DNA from: an uncultured Bacteroidales bacterium
Lineage (GTDB): Bacteria > Bacteroidota > Bacteroidia > Bacteroidales > F082
DNA: 64,000 nt
Assembly: GCA_947303395.1 (NCBI GenBank)
Contig: CAMYYD010000008.1
Span: 81,926-145,925, forward strand
Reading direction: 5' to 3'
Shown: piece by piece, positions 1 through 8,128 of the stretch
Layout of the letters: each line of letters opens with the position of its first letter
How positions within the stretch are numbered: the first letter of the stretch is position 1
Notes under the pieces: model-generated
Database searches by the model: none
Seen by the model: the letters and a program-made list of their open reading frames with translations, nothing else
What the model was told of the DNA's origin: nothing
Program-made: the position numbers and the translations under genes

Positions 1-233
1 CGAGCTTTCAGAGGAGCTGCTTCGGCTGCCTTTCCCTGCTTGCAGAGGTCGCCCACCTGACGTGCTATGCTGTTGGCTTCAGCCAGAGCCTCGTCGTTTT
101 CCTGTTGTGTCTTGCGGCGTTCGTCGTCGAGCGCTAAAATCTCGTCGAGGAGTTCAAACCGAGTGAAGTTCTTGATACTCAGACGGTTGATACATTCCTC
201 TTTATGTTCTCTAATATAAGGTATTGTTAACAT
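1..233 (-). CDS. serS: Seryl-tRNA synthetase, N-terminal part (runs off the left edge)
   Basis: Reading leftwards from the ATG at 231-233 gives MLTIPYIREHKEE, then a charged helical stretch with ILALDDERRKTQQ and LAEANSIARQVGDL. This is the start of the antiparallel coiled-coil arm of bacterial SerRS, which contacts the long variable arm of tRNA-Ser. Only about 77 codons are inside the window, so the catalytic domain is not seen. The enzyme charges tRNA-Ser with serine in the cytoplasm. The start is supported by a -7 box 23 bases upstream. The call rests on recognition of the family N-terminus. Confidence 0.9.
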   Translation of the reverse strand, partial: MLTIPYIREHKEECINRLSIKNFTRFELLDEILALDDERRKTQQENDEALAEANSIARQVGDLCKQGKAAEAAPLKA

Positions 234-255
234 AAGACAAAAAATATTTTGACTG

Positions 256-263
256 CAAAGATA
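256..263 (-). promoter_or_regulatory. -7 promoter element for serS
   Basis: The minus strand reads TATCTTTG, a full match to the Bacteroidota TAnnTTTG element, just upstream of the serS ATG. No clear TTTG -33 element is seen at the usual spacing. Confidence 0.6.
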
Positions 264-311
264 ATAAAATAGTTTGATTGGTGAAAAAATGACAAAAAAT
301 TTACAAGATTG

Positions 312-863
312 TCATTTATTTTTCCTCACAATCTTATGTCTCAGTTTCACAACTGCAAAATTAAGTTCGAATTCCGATTCGGTTTCAGTGGTTTTCAGGT
401 CGTCGCCGATAATATCGGAAATGATGTTGTCGCTCTTTTCAACCAGTTGCTGCTGCATCTCATTATCTTGAGGTTGAGCAAGCTGTGAAATGGTTCTTCC
501 AAGTTCTCTAATCTTTGCAAATGTATCGATGATTTTAATGGTTGTATCGGTAGCAACATCACCTTTTAAAATAGTAGCGAGCATGTAAAGTCCTCTTTCA
601 GTGAAGGCCTTCAATGGTACTGTTGAATGCTTCAAATTAGCAAACCGGTCAAAATTTTTGACCAGTTCAGTTTCTTCGTCAGTAGTAGTAAATACATAGC
701 CTTTCGGAAATTTCCTTGGATTATTCTTTACTGCTTGGTTGATTTCTTTTGTCTCTACTTCGTACAATGCAGCTACATCTGCGTCAATGAGGACCTGTTT
801 GCCTCTCAATTCGATGATCAAATCTTCAATCTGATCAAATTTTACAATACTTTTCTTTGCCAT
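312..863 (-). CDS. ORF6N domain protein (phage-antirepressor-like DNA-binding domain)
   Basis: This 183-residue protein has the ORF6N signature at residues 15-100: IIELRGKQVLIDADVAALYE, EINQAVKNNPRKFP, then the AFTERGLYMLATILKG block. ORF6N domains occur in phage antirepressor-like proteins and in many chromosomal copies in Bacteroidales; no reaction is known. The C-terminal third is charged and looks helical. It is the only intact one of three ORF6N genes in this window. It stands alone behind its own promoter and converges on nothing. Its cellular role is unknown. Confidence 0.8.
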   Translation of the reverse strand: MAKKSIVKFDQIEDLIIELRGKQVLIDADVAALYEVETKEINQAVKNNPRKFPKGYVFTTTDEETELVKNFDRFANLKHSTVPLKAFTERGLYMLATILKGDVATDTTIKIIDTFAKIRELGRTISQLAQPQDNEMQQQLVEKSDNIISDIIGDDLKTTETESEFELNFAVVKLRHKIVRKNK

Positions 864-891
864 AATAAATAGTTTTTAAAAGTTTACATGG

Positions 892-899
892 CAAAGTTA
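892..899 (-). promoter_or_regulatory. -7 promoter element for the ORF6N gene
   Basis: The minus strand reads TAACTTTG (TAnnTTTG) about 28 bases before the ATG at 863. Confidence 0.5.
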
Positions 900-1015
900 A
901 ACTTCAAAAATCAAGCATCAAATACAATGCTATCGCTTTTTGCAGGGAAAAAGTGACATTTAACTTAATATGCGGAAAAATGAATGAAATCTTAAAATAT
1001 TTTAAGAGTTTGTAC

Positions 1016-1042
1016 AAAAAAATGCCTGATGACCAGGCATTT
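1016..1042 (-). terminator. Intrinsic terminator of the T9SS protein/small protein transcript
   Basis: On the minus strand AAATGCCTG (1042-1034) pairs with CAGGCATTT (1028-1020) around a 5-base loop and runs into a T tract (1022-1016). It is the first strong terminator after the small gene at 1319-1576. Confidence 0.75.
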
Positions 1043-1144
1043 ACTAACAAATTTCAGTTACACCACTATTTTGGGGTGAGCTTCCATTTTACTCGACGGA
1101 AATCTGGGGAAACCTCAAGTTTGGAAGCGAAACGCTTTTAAAAA

Positions 1145-1246
1145 GGCCCCGCGCTGTCGCAGCGTTGAGGGGCCAACTAAAACTAAAACAAAACCAAGCT
1201 ACATTTCTGATAGCTTATGGGGGAAAGCCCGCTCTTGCGAGCGGGC
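1145..1246. repeat. Two GC-rich palindromes
   Basis: GGCCCC at 1145-1150 pairs with GGGGCC at 1169-1174 around an inner GCGCTG/CAGCG stem. GCCCGCTC (1227-1234) pairs perfectly with GAGCGGGC (1239-1246). They resemble the dispersed palindromes at 34859-35084. Confidence 0.6.
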
Positions 1247-1318
1247 CGAACTACTCAAAATTATCAAGTGTCATTTTGAAGTTTCCCGTGAGATTACAGG
1301 AAAGAATTTTGGGTAGTA

Positions 1319-1576
1319 TTATTTATTACGTTTGCGAACAACGGCATAGCCGGCACCCAATGCTGTTAACACGAGGAGGCCAGAGCCGAGAGGGGCTTGC
1401 TCATTATTACCATTACCGAAGTTTCCCATACCAGGATTAGAAATGTTAAGAGTTGTATTTTCTTCAAGAACTCTATTTCCGTTGTCCCAGTTGCTGAAGA
1501 ATACATCACGACCTTGGGCGTTGGCAAAAAGACCGACCATCATTATAAATGCTGTTGCTAATAATATCTTTTTCAT
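1319..1576 (-). CDS. Small secreted protein with PLGSGL-GAGY tail (copy A)
   Basis: This 85-residue protein has a signal peptide (MKKILLATAFIMMVGLFANAQ), a short polar middle starting DVFFSNWDNGN, and a C-terminal tail EQAPLGSGLLVLTALGAGY followed by the basic AVVRKRNK. The plan of Pro-x-Gly motif, hydrophobic helix and basic end recalls C-terminal sorting or membrane-anchor signals such as PID-CTERM, but it does not match one that I can name. Two paralogues lie at 10768-11037 and 47263-47511. Each directly follows a T9SS protein gene, here 83 bases downstream of the 1655-residue protein. Function unknown; a partner or anchor for the large protein is inference. Confidence 0.75.
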   Translation of the reverse strand: MKKILLATAFIMMVGLFANAQGRDVFFSNWDNGNRVLEENTTLNISNPGMGNFGNGNNEQAPLGSGLLVLTALGAGYAVVRKRNK

Positions 1577-1604
1577 TTTATTTTTCCTTTCTTTATTTAG
1601 TTAA

Positions 1605-1652
1605 TAGAATTTCTAGACCGCTGACGCTCAGCTAGAGCGCTGTGCTATTCTA
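1605..1652. repeat. Imperfect palindrome between the T9SS gene and its small partner
   Basis: TAGAAT (1605-1610) pairs with ATTCTA (1647-1652), with an inner GCTC/GAGC stem (1626-1629 with 1635-1638). There is no T tract on the minus strand, so it looks like an RNA-processing or stability hairpin rather than a terminator. Confidence 0.45.
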
Positions 1653-1659
1653 GGGTTTA

Positions 1660-4600
1660 TTATCTTACTACTATCTTTTGAGTTTTGATTTCTGTACCTA
1701 CAATTCTTAAAACATAAACTCCTTTTGATAGAGCATCAGCATTGAATGATTGTACGCCGTTGATGTATTCGCTCGTTACGAAGCGACCCATAACGTCGAA
1801 GATTTGGAGTTCACCATTGCCACGGACGATGATGTCGTTTCCGTTTTGATAGGCGAAGACGTCACTTTCGGTGTCGATGTTGGCCGCATTGTAGTTGAGG
1901 CGCAACACGAAACGGTCTTTACGGTCATTTGGTGTGCCAACAAATGTGTAGCTATCTTCAAGAAGCATATCAACATCGAGGTTTGCGACTTTGTCATATA
2001 GACTCATATAGCTATATTGACCTTCTGTTTTGATGCTGAAGGTGTATTGCCCCATTGTCTTAGCCTCGAAACCGATATTGATAACTTCGGTGTCGTCGCT
2101 CATGTCGGCGATTGCGTAGTTCTGACCGTTGTTAATGATATAGAGCATTGGAATTTCGCTGTTGCGGTGCTCAATCTTGTTCAAGCCGTGACCTTCGGCA
2201 AACATCACGTAGGCTTCATCGCTGCATTTGCTGTTCTTCACTGAGAACATTATGTTGTCTTTAGCGTAGTTAACGCCCTTGCTGCTACCAGCTGTGTTCT
2301 TAAATGTGATTGAAGCAGTTTCGTTTGTTGTCTGAACGAAGAAAGCCTGCATTGGTTTTACTGTGACGTTAGCGGCCAAAACAGCTTTCCATTTACCATG
2401 GTCGTTATCAGCAGGATCTTCGACCAGCATGTAGCAGCCTGTTGTTTCAACATTTGATAATGTCAAATTGCTCCATGAGATGTCGTGTGTGAATGGGTTG
2501 CCCACGAGATTTAAGCCTTTGTATGCTGCAATTCCATAGGCATATGACAAATCGGTATTAGAGATTTCGCCACTCGCATTGCCACCAGTTACATCGCCTG
2601 CAAGGTCAATTCCTTCCACACTTGAACGGTAGAGATAGCCACGTCCGATTGCAAGTTTTGTGAATGAATCAAGATAAGGTGCAACTGTGTTATTAGACCT
2701 GTACTCATTCCAATAGCTTGTAGGCTCGTCGAAACGGTAAACGTTGTGTGTGCCTTGAGCAAATGATGAAATTAAGATATCATTGACAGGTGATGCTATT
2801 GCATAAAGGTTATTAGCTACTGCTTTTTCAGTAGAAGAAGCCGCTGTAGTTTTTTTAACAGTAGCTTTCACGGTGTTATTGTTTTTTAGAATAAGCTGAC
2901 CGCCGTCTTCGATGATGAGGGTTCCACCATCTGCGATAGAAAGGGCGTGTGAACCCATATCCAAAACCGCATCTTTTGCTATGAGTGTTGGTCCTTCAAT
3001 GGTTATGTCGGCTGTTGCACTATTGTTACCCGTATAGACGTGGGTGTATGGTACAGCTTCAATCTTCTTGAAGAGATAGAAACCTCTATATTTTGTTTCA
3101 CCAGCATATCCTCGTATTGCGCCAGTACCAGTAGAATTCTCTGAAACTGTATAATATTTATTATTTTGGTAATTCTGCATATAGAGAGCACCCGTTGACA
3201 AGCCATTATCAAGGGCATAGAATTTCCACAAAATAGTGCTGTAATCCTTATCAAATGCAAGTGCACGAGATGAGGTAGCAGATGTATAACCTAAATATTT
3301 AGAGTCGTAACAAATTGTAAAACCATCAGAATTATTGCCTGATAATTCGAACTCAACTCCACCACTAGGAACTGTCGTATATATATTGTTAGTATTTGGT
3401 GCATGTTTATCAGAAGTAACAACGATATCTCCACTTGATATAGATCCAGTAGCTATAGAATATTCTATAGCTTCTGGCAATGTAGTAGCTCTTAATGCGG
3501 CGAATAAATATTTACCTGCTGTAATCTGACTTGTTGAAGTGATCAATTGATAGCCTGTTCCTGCTGGCACCAACACTGCATACAATGTTGCATCATCGTC
3601 TGGTGTGAAACTGTCTACAATTACTGTACTGCCTGCGCTTGTGCTCCAACCAGCAAGAGAGAATCCTGAAGGAAGCTCTACACTAGCAGCTTCAAGGTCG
3701 TCTTCATCCCAAAGACTGGCATTATTACCACATGTGATATTAGCATGGACCAAATCACTTTCGATAATTCCATTAACTGAATAATTAACTGTGAATTTCT
3801 TTTGTGTGAATGTTGCCGTTGCTGTGACAGGATAGCCTGGCATTTTAAATTGACCATTCTCATCAACATTTTCTGTCGTACTTTGATCACCTGTCTTATA
3901 AACTGTCCAACTTGTAAAGTCATAGCAATCGTCCAAATCAGAATAACTCAATGTGACTGTCGTTCCTTCTGAAGCGACCGACTTGTCAGCTGCGATAGTG
4001 CCACCTGTGGTCTGAACTAAAGAGATCGCATATGTTGCAACAGTGCTTACTGATCCTTGCAATGGCACGTTAACAGCATCAAGTGTTGTGGCTGTGAATG
4101 AAAGGTTGCCGTTGTAAGTGCCTTCATTATGACCAGCTGCCAAACGGATGTACAAGTCTGCAGCAACTGCACCTTGAGAAGGAGTCAGGTCAATATATTG
4201 TGCGTATGTTCCATTTTCTGTAGAGCAAACTTCATAACCTTGAGGAGCTGTAGCTCTGAGTGTATTAGTGCCCAAATCATCACATAAAACTTCAATATGC
4301 TGTGCTGCAGAAGGACCATTGTTGACAACGTATGAGAAAGCTGTCAATCCACTGAAATCTGTCAATGACATATCAGCTTTAAGAACGATATCGGCAGAAG
4401 TGCGAGGGTTAATTCTTAATGTAGAATTATTCAACACAAATACACCTGTGATATCATATGTTTTACCATTAGAAAGATAGTCGGCGTAATTATCAAGGAG
4501 TGTTTTATATGCTTGAACAGTTGTTGTTCCATCGGTAAGATTATAGTTGGTATAGTTACCTGAGGTTTCCTTGCTGCATGTAAGGTTGCTATAACTTACC

Positions 4601-6627
4601 AGAGCGCCTGTGTTAACAGCTTCGAGGTCTGCCATGGCTATGTCGGCAACTGTTACGTTTCCACCAGTATTAACTGTAAGACCAGATGTATTGCTTTTAA
4701 GCTCAGTAAGTTCAACAGCTCCATTATATTTTTGAGATTTACATTGTACAGTTCCACTAAGGATATCTCCGGCAGAGAATCCATGGCTAGACGCATATAT
4801 AATGCATCCCTTTGTTCCATCAGTTAGGAAGGCATGTGATGAGTTGTTTGCTCCTGAAATAACCCAATTATTGCCAAAAGTGATGTAAACAGTATGTTCG
4901 GCAGTATTAGTCATTGCATCATCATAAATAGCCTGCATGGTTGTGAATGGCTGGGTTATTGTGTATGCAGCCGATTTCAAAGCACTATATTCACCTTCCT
5001 TGTAAGCTCTAGCTTTTAATGTTGTAGTTGTAGCAATATCAACGGTAGTATTATTAACATATGTGTATGTTCCTTCTGCGTCTTTTGTCGGTAATGAGCC
5101 ATTAGTTGTGTAATAAATTGTGGCACCTGTCGTAGTGCAACCGATTGTAACATGCTGAGTTCCAATATATGCCTCGCCGTCAGGGTCGAATGTAGGAGTT
5201 GCAACTGTTGATGGTTTCCATTTAATGTTAATTGAATTTAAATAAAGTGCACCATTTGCCACAATACCTATATACTCATAATCACTAGTAATAGCAAGCG
5301 AAGTGTTTGTGCCCATTTTTATAGTGCCCAAGCTAGAAGCGGAAGACATATTAATAGAAGTAAATGCTGTGTTGCTTCCATATATAGTAATATAACGACC
5401 GCTAGTAGTATTAGTGTTCCAATCAACGGATATGCTTTTTACTTTACCACCAGAAGCAGTAGTTATGATTCCATTTCCAGTAGTATTATTCATTTGGATT
5501 GAATTGTAGTTGCCTGCAGTTTTACCAGCATAAACAGCTTGCGAATTGCTTGTTTTACCACTCCATGATGTATAAGTCGTTGAACCGTTCGTCACACCTG
5601 TTTTTGCACGGTCTAAAACATCATCAACAAAAACAGCAACTTCAGCTGTTACGATAACATCGGTGTCTGGCATTGTAAAGGTGTTGCCAACTATTGGAGT
5701 ATCATTAATGCTCCATATTGCGGAATAGCCATTATAGCCTTCTGCTGGATCGTATGTAAGAGTAATTGTTGAACCGTATTCATAATCACCACTTGCCGCA
5801 TTGCTTGCTGCGGAATATGTTCCGTAAGCATTAGAAGGCATTGTTATATTATGAGTATGAGGTGCCCATATCGCATACAATGTAATAGCTCCAGTGAGAT
5901 TAAATGTTGAGTTTGCTGCGTGACCAGTTCCTGAACCATTTGCTGCTTCATTCCATGTGCTAAAATCATAACCCGTTCTGGTGAAGCTTGGATTTTCATT
6001 GCTCTCAGGATTGTTTGCAAGAACAGTATAATTTCCAGCAGACTGTCCACTATGAGCGAAAGTTGCTGGAGTTTGAGAACCGTCATTGGCGTTGTAGGTC
6101 ACAGTGTAAGTAGTACCGCCGCCACCACCGCCAGTTGCAATTGTCACAGTAACCGTCTTTATCGTCTTATTACCACTTGTTTGACTGCATGTGAATTCAA
6201 CCGCAGTAACACCTCCAGATTGTGGCTGTGACCAAGTTTGACTTGATATACTTCCACCTGTTGAACTATATTCAGTTAATACACAAGATCCTGTAAAAGC
6301 AATGCTTTCAATTGTTCCGTTTGATGTAGCAATTTTAAATCTATTGCCGCTATAAGAACGTAGACCATCAGTTGTACTCCACCAGCGTAAGTTTGTACTA
6401 CCACTTCCTTTTGCTGTATATGTGAATGTGATATCTCCGTTAGTGAACACATCATTAACAGCTAAATCTGTACTGTTTGCTGGTGTTCCTGACCATCCAT
6501 AAGCATTTGAGTTTTGTGTAAAAGTAAATGTTGGATCTGTCTTTGTTTGTCCCACTACCATCTTCGGCTGGGCCATTATCAATATCGCGGCAATTGCTGC
6601 GATTAAGATTGTAAATGTTTTTTTCAT
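1660..6627 (-). CDS. 1655-residue T9SS-exported modular surface protein
   Basis: A signal peptide (about residues 1-27) is followed by a Listeria-Bacteroides (InlB B-type) repeat near 175-255 (TYTVTYNANDGS, then GYDFSTWN). A chitobiase/hexosaminidase C-terminal-like module lies near 485-560 (GATIYYTTNGSLPT), then an OB-fold-like region near 565-765 (TYDITGVFVL). The C-terminal module of about 350 residues ends in a type A Por sorting domain: DIIVRGNGELQIFDVMGRFV, then GVYVLRIVGTEIKTQKIVVR. In this system the protein crosses the inner membrane by Sec and the outer membrane by T9SS, where the tail is cleaved. The T9SS machinery is not in this window. The gene follows the structured RNA at 6691-6860 and precedes the small gene at 1319. 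The ligand is unknown. Confidence 0.9.
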   Translation of the reverse strand: MKKTFTILIAAIAAILIMAQPKMVVGQTKTDPTFTFTQNSNAYGWSGTPANSTDLAVNDVFTNGDITFTYTAKGSGSTNLRWWSTTDGLRSYSGNRFKIATSNGTIESIAFTGSCVLTEYSSTGGSISSQTWSQPQSGGVTAVEFTCSQTSGNKTIKTVTVTIATGGGGGGTTYTVTYNANDGSQTPATFAHSGQSAGNYTVLANNPESNENPSFTRTGYDFSTWNEAANGSGTGHAANSTFNLTGAITLYAIWAPHTHNITMPSNAYGTYSAASNAASGDYEYGSTITLTYDPAEGYNGYSAIWSINDTPIVGNTFTMPDTDVIVTAEVAVFVDDVLDRAKTGVTNGSTTYTSWSGKTSNSQAVYAGKTAGNYNSIQMNNTTGNGIITTASGGKVKSISVDWNTNTTSGRYITIYGSNTAFTSINMSSASSLGTIKMGTNTSLAITSDYEYIGIVANGALYLNSINIKWKPSTVATPTFDPDGEAYIGTQHVTIGCTTTGATIYYTTNGSLPTKDAEGTYTYVNNTTVDIATTTTLKARAYKEGEYSALKSAAYTITQPFTTMQAIYDDAMTNTAEHTVYITFGNNWVISGANNSSHAFLTDGTKGCIIYASSHGFSAGDILSGTVQCKSQKYNGAVELTELKSNTSGLTVNTGGNVTVADIAMADLEAVNTGALVSYSNLTCSKETSGNYTNYNLTDGTTTVQAYKTLLDNYADYLSNGKTYDITGVFVLNNSTLRINPRTSADIVLKADMSLTDFSGLTAFSYVVNNGPSAAQHIEVLCDDLGTNTLRATAPQGYEVCSTENGTYAQYIDLTPSQGAVAADLYIRLAAGHNEGTYNGNLSFTATTLDAVNVPLQGSVSTVATYAISLVQTTGGTIAADKSVASEGTTVTLSYSDLDDCYDFTSWTVYKTGDQSTTENVDENGQFKMPGYPVTATATFTQKKFTVNYSVNGIIESDLVHANITCGNNASLWDEDDLEAASVELPSGFSLAGWSTSAGSTVIVDSFTPDDDATLYAVLVPAGTGYQLITSTSQITAGKYLFAALRATTLPEAIEYSIATGSISSGDIVVTSDKHAPNTNNIYTTVPSGGVEFELSGNNSDGFTICYDSKYLGYTSATSSRALAFDKDYSTILWKFYALDNGLSTGALYMQNYQNNKYYTVSENSTGTGAIRGYAGETKYRGFYLFKKIEAVPYTHVYTGNNSATADITIEGPTLIAKDAVLDMGSHALSIADGGTLIIEDGGQLILKNNNTVKATVKKTTAASSTEKAVANNLYAIASPVNDILISSFAQGTHNVYRFDEPTSYWNEYRSNNTVAPYLDSFTKLAIGRGYLYRSSVEGIDLAGDVTGGNASGEISNTDLSYAYGIAAYKGLNLVGNPFTHDISWSNLTLSNVETTGCYMLVEDPADNDHGKWKAVLAANVTVKPMQAFFVQTTNETASITFKNTAGSSKGVNYAKDNIMFSVKNSKCSDEAYVMFAEGHGLNKIEHRNSEIPMLYIINNGQNYAIADMSDDTEVINIGFEAKTMGQYTFSIKTEGQYSYMSLYDKVANLDVDMLLEDSYTFVGTPNDRKDRFVLRLNYNAANIDTESDVFAYQNGNDIIVRGNGELQIFDVMGRFVTSEYINGVQSFNADALSKGVYVLRIVGTEIKTQKIVVR

Positions 6628-6690
6628 TTTGTTTTGTTAGATTTAGTTAATAAATTATTTTGTTTGATTATTTTGCTCAGAAAAAGACAT

Positions 6691-6860
6691 AAAAAAAACC
6701 GCGAACTTCTTTTGCGCAAGTTCGAGGTCGTAGGATTACCTTTAGCACGCCAACAAGAAAGCTCACGGTAAGTTCCGCGAGCGTCTTGGCTTTCATGAGC
6801 GTGCTGTTTGAAATTTCCTACGTTTCGAACTTGCCTCTGAAAAGCGAAAACGCTTTTATA
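6691..6860 (-). ncRNA. Structured RNA with intrinsic terminator, copy 1 (novel family candidate)
   Basis: The region folds into one long interrupted hairpin. Helices are 6716-6725 with 6825-6834, 6729-6735 with 6816-6822, 6744-6750 with 6799-6805, and an apical stem GCUCGCGG/CCGUGAGC. Flanking it are a GCG-loop-CGC hairpin (6841-6856) at the 5' end and, at the 3' end, CGAACTT/AAGTTCG (6724-6702) followed by eight T (6698-6691). Position 6716-6725 can pair either with the far arm or partly within this terminator, as in an attenuator. A second copy at 27697-27868 has the same layout with different helix sequences. Apical G-U pairs work only on the minus strand. A promoter lies upstream and the T9SS gene starts 64 bases downstream. 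It could be a leader or a free small RNA. Confidence 0.7.
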
Positions 6861-6944
6861 TGTCTATTTTTTACTTAATTTTTTCTATCTGTTTCTTTTT
6901 ATCTGTTTGATTATCAATATTGTTTTATTTTTTCATTTGACGGT

Positions 6945-6995
6945 GCAAAATTAGGAATAATTTTCACACAATTACAAATTGTTGAAAACTATTTT
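6945..6995. repeat. 51-bp direct repeat, left copy, flanking the ORF6N/PLD gene
   Basis: This stretch resembles 8077-8128. Both contain caaaatta, then aattttca, an acaa-rich hairpin, and ttgttgaaaactatttt. Read on the minus strand each is a small hairpin plus a promoter. The two copies bracket the ORF6N gene exactly. Confidence 0.6.
6946..6978 (-). promoter_or_regulatory. Promoter of structured RNA copy 1 and the 1655-residue T9SS gene
   Basis: The minus strand carries TTTG (6978-6975), a 21-base spacer, then TAATTTTG (6953-6946). This is close to the ideal Bacteroidota promoter. Transcription would start about 80 bases before the structured RNA. Confidence 0.7.
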
Positions 6996-7962
6996 AGGAG
7001 TGTCGTAACTCAAGCCTGGTATTATGCCGCAAACTGCCAATAATATCACGATAAAGCATCACATCTTCCACCTTTGTAATAGATGTAACTCTTTTTCCGC
7101 CGTCTTTTGACGAGCCTCCGCAGTGAAAAATCATCTCGTTTTTAGTGCCATTGTCTATAAAAATGTATCTATCGTGATAAATGCCGCCTGTCGTTTTTAA
7201 AGTGATATCAACATTAGGATATTCGATTTTAAAATCATCAAATTCTGTCTGATGAAGACCATGATTTACGTTATCGCTGAAGATAGTAACTTTTATTCTA
7301 GACGCCACTTCTTTCAGTAAAACCAATGTTTTCAAACTGATATAATTGTCAATAATATGAATGGTTTTCTTAGCGTAGGAGTAGATTTCTGAGTAAGCGA
7401 TGTCGGCTTCAACTGTCTTGCCGTTAAAAAGTAAATAATCTTTTTTGATGTTTGAATCAGTAAAATCTTAGATAACAACGGTTAGGTCATCGACTCGTTG
7501 TTTAATCTGGCGAATATCTTCGGTATTGTGTTGAGTTTGAATGGCAAGAATCTGTATTTCCGTACTCGGCAACACATTCTGCATTTGAATGGCAAAATCT
7601 TTCAACTTCTTAAAAAGCCTTAATAATTTTTTACTTTGGTTAACTGCAAGTTCACCTTTCAGCACCGTCATCAGCGTATAGATACCGAGTTCTGTAAAAG
7701 CATACGGATTGTATCTCACACCTCCCCAACTTGAGGTGCAATTTTTGCACCTCAAGATTTCTACTTCAGTATCAGTGAGTTGAAATCTAAAATCATCATC
7801 AAACCGTTCGATATTATTTTTAACTTGACGATTGAAGTTTTTTGTAGTATACCCATAAATATCAGCCAAATCTGCATCAAGCATCACCTGAACTCCTCTG
7901 ATGATGTAAATCTTTGATTTTAAATAATTTTCGTCATAAATTGACAATTCGTTGTTTTCCAT
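6994..7962 (-). pseudogene. ORF6N plus PLD-like domain protein, interrupted by an in-frame TAA
   Basis: Residues 1-164 (7962-7471) carry the ORF6N domain (VQVMLDADLADIYGYTTKNF, AFTELGIYTLMTVLKGELAV). A TAA at 7470-7468 stops translation. The same frame continues with DFTDSNIKKDYLLFNGKTVE and HIIDNYISLKTLVLLKEVAS. It then reaches a phospholipase D-like end with YHDRYIFIDNGTKNE and GGSSKDGGKRVTSI, closing at 6994. Full-length family members join these two parts, so this looks like one gene of about 322 codons broken by a single nonsense change. The alternatives are a shortened product or restart at the TTG at 7335. The second ORF6N gene at 28075-28653 is interrupted in the same way. Confidence 0.75.
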
Positions 7963-8076
7963 ATTAGCATCGTTTTAAAATTTATAATATAATTCAAATC
8001 GTTTTCGCCATCTGGCGATTTCATTTTCTTTAATAAATTTACGATGCTCTTTGGAGTTTGATACTGTAAATCAGGA

Positions 8077-8128
8077 ACAAAATTACGATTAATTTTCAAA
8101 CAATAATGTATTGTTGAAAACTATTTTT
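8077..8128. repeat. 51-bp direct repeat, right copy, flanking the ORF6N/PLD gene
   Basis: Partner of 6945-6995. It sits between the 605-residue exported protein gene and the ORF6N gene and supplies the -7 box TAATTTTG at 8085-8078 (minus strand) for the ORF6N gene. Confidence 0.6.

Larger units (their letters stand above)
864..1318. other. Gene-free stretch with terminator and palindromes
   Basis: No convincing gene lies here. It holds the ORF6N promoter (892-899), a minus-strand terminator (1016-1042), a small AAGCG-AAA-CGCTT hairpin (1125-1137) and two GC-rich palindromes (1145-1174 and 1227-1246). It probably forms a long structured 3' end for the minus-strand transcript that comes from the T9SS pair to the right. 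Confidence 0.6.

Noticed and set aside
1165..1440. A 91-codon plus-strand frame over the palindromes at 1.2 kb
   Set aside because: It crosses GC-rich hairpins and the antisense of the small secreted protein; no promoter.
6691..6860. Reading the structured RNA as a MITE (short mobile palindrome)
   Set aside because: Copies of a MITE should match in sequence. Here the helix arms differ between copies but stay paired, and no target duplication is seen. The ends do share GACAT-type bases, so a mobile origin is not fully excluded.
6691..6860. Calling the structured RNA 6S RNA
   Set aside because: The outline (long hairpin with bulges) fits, but two copies in one window, each ahead of an exported-protein gene, do not fit the usual single ssrS gene. 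Left open for an Rfam search.
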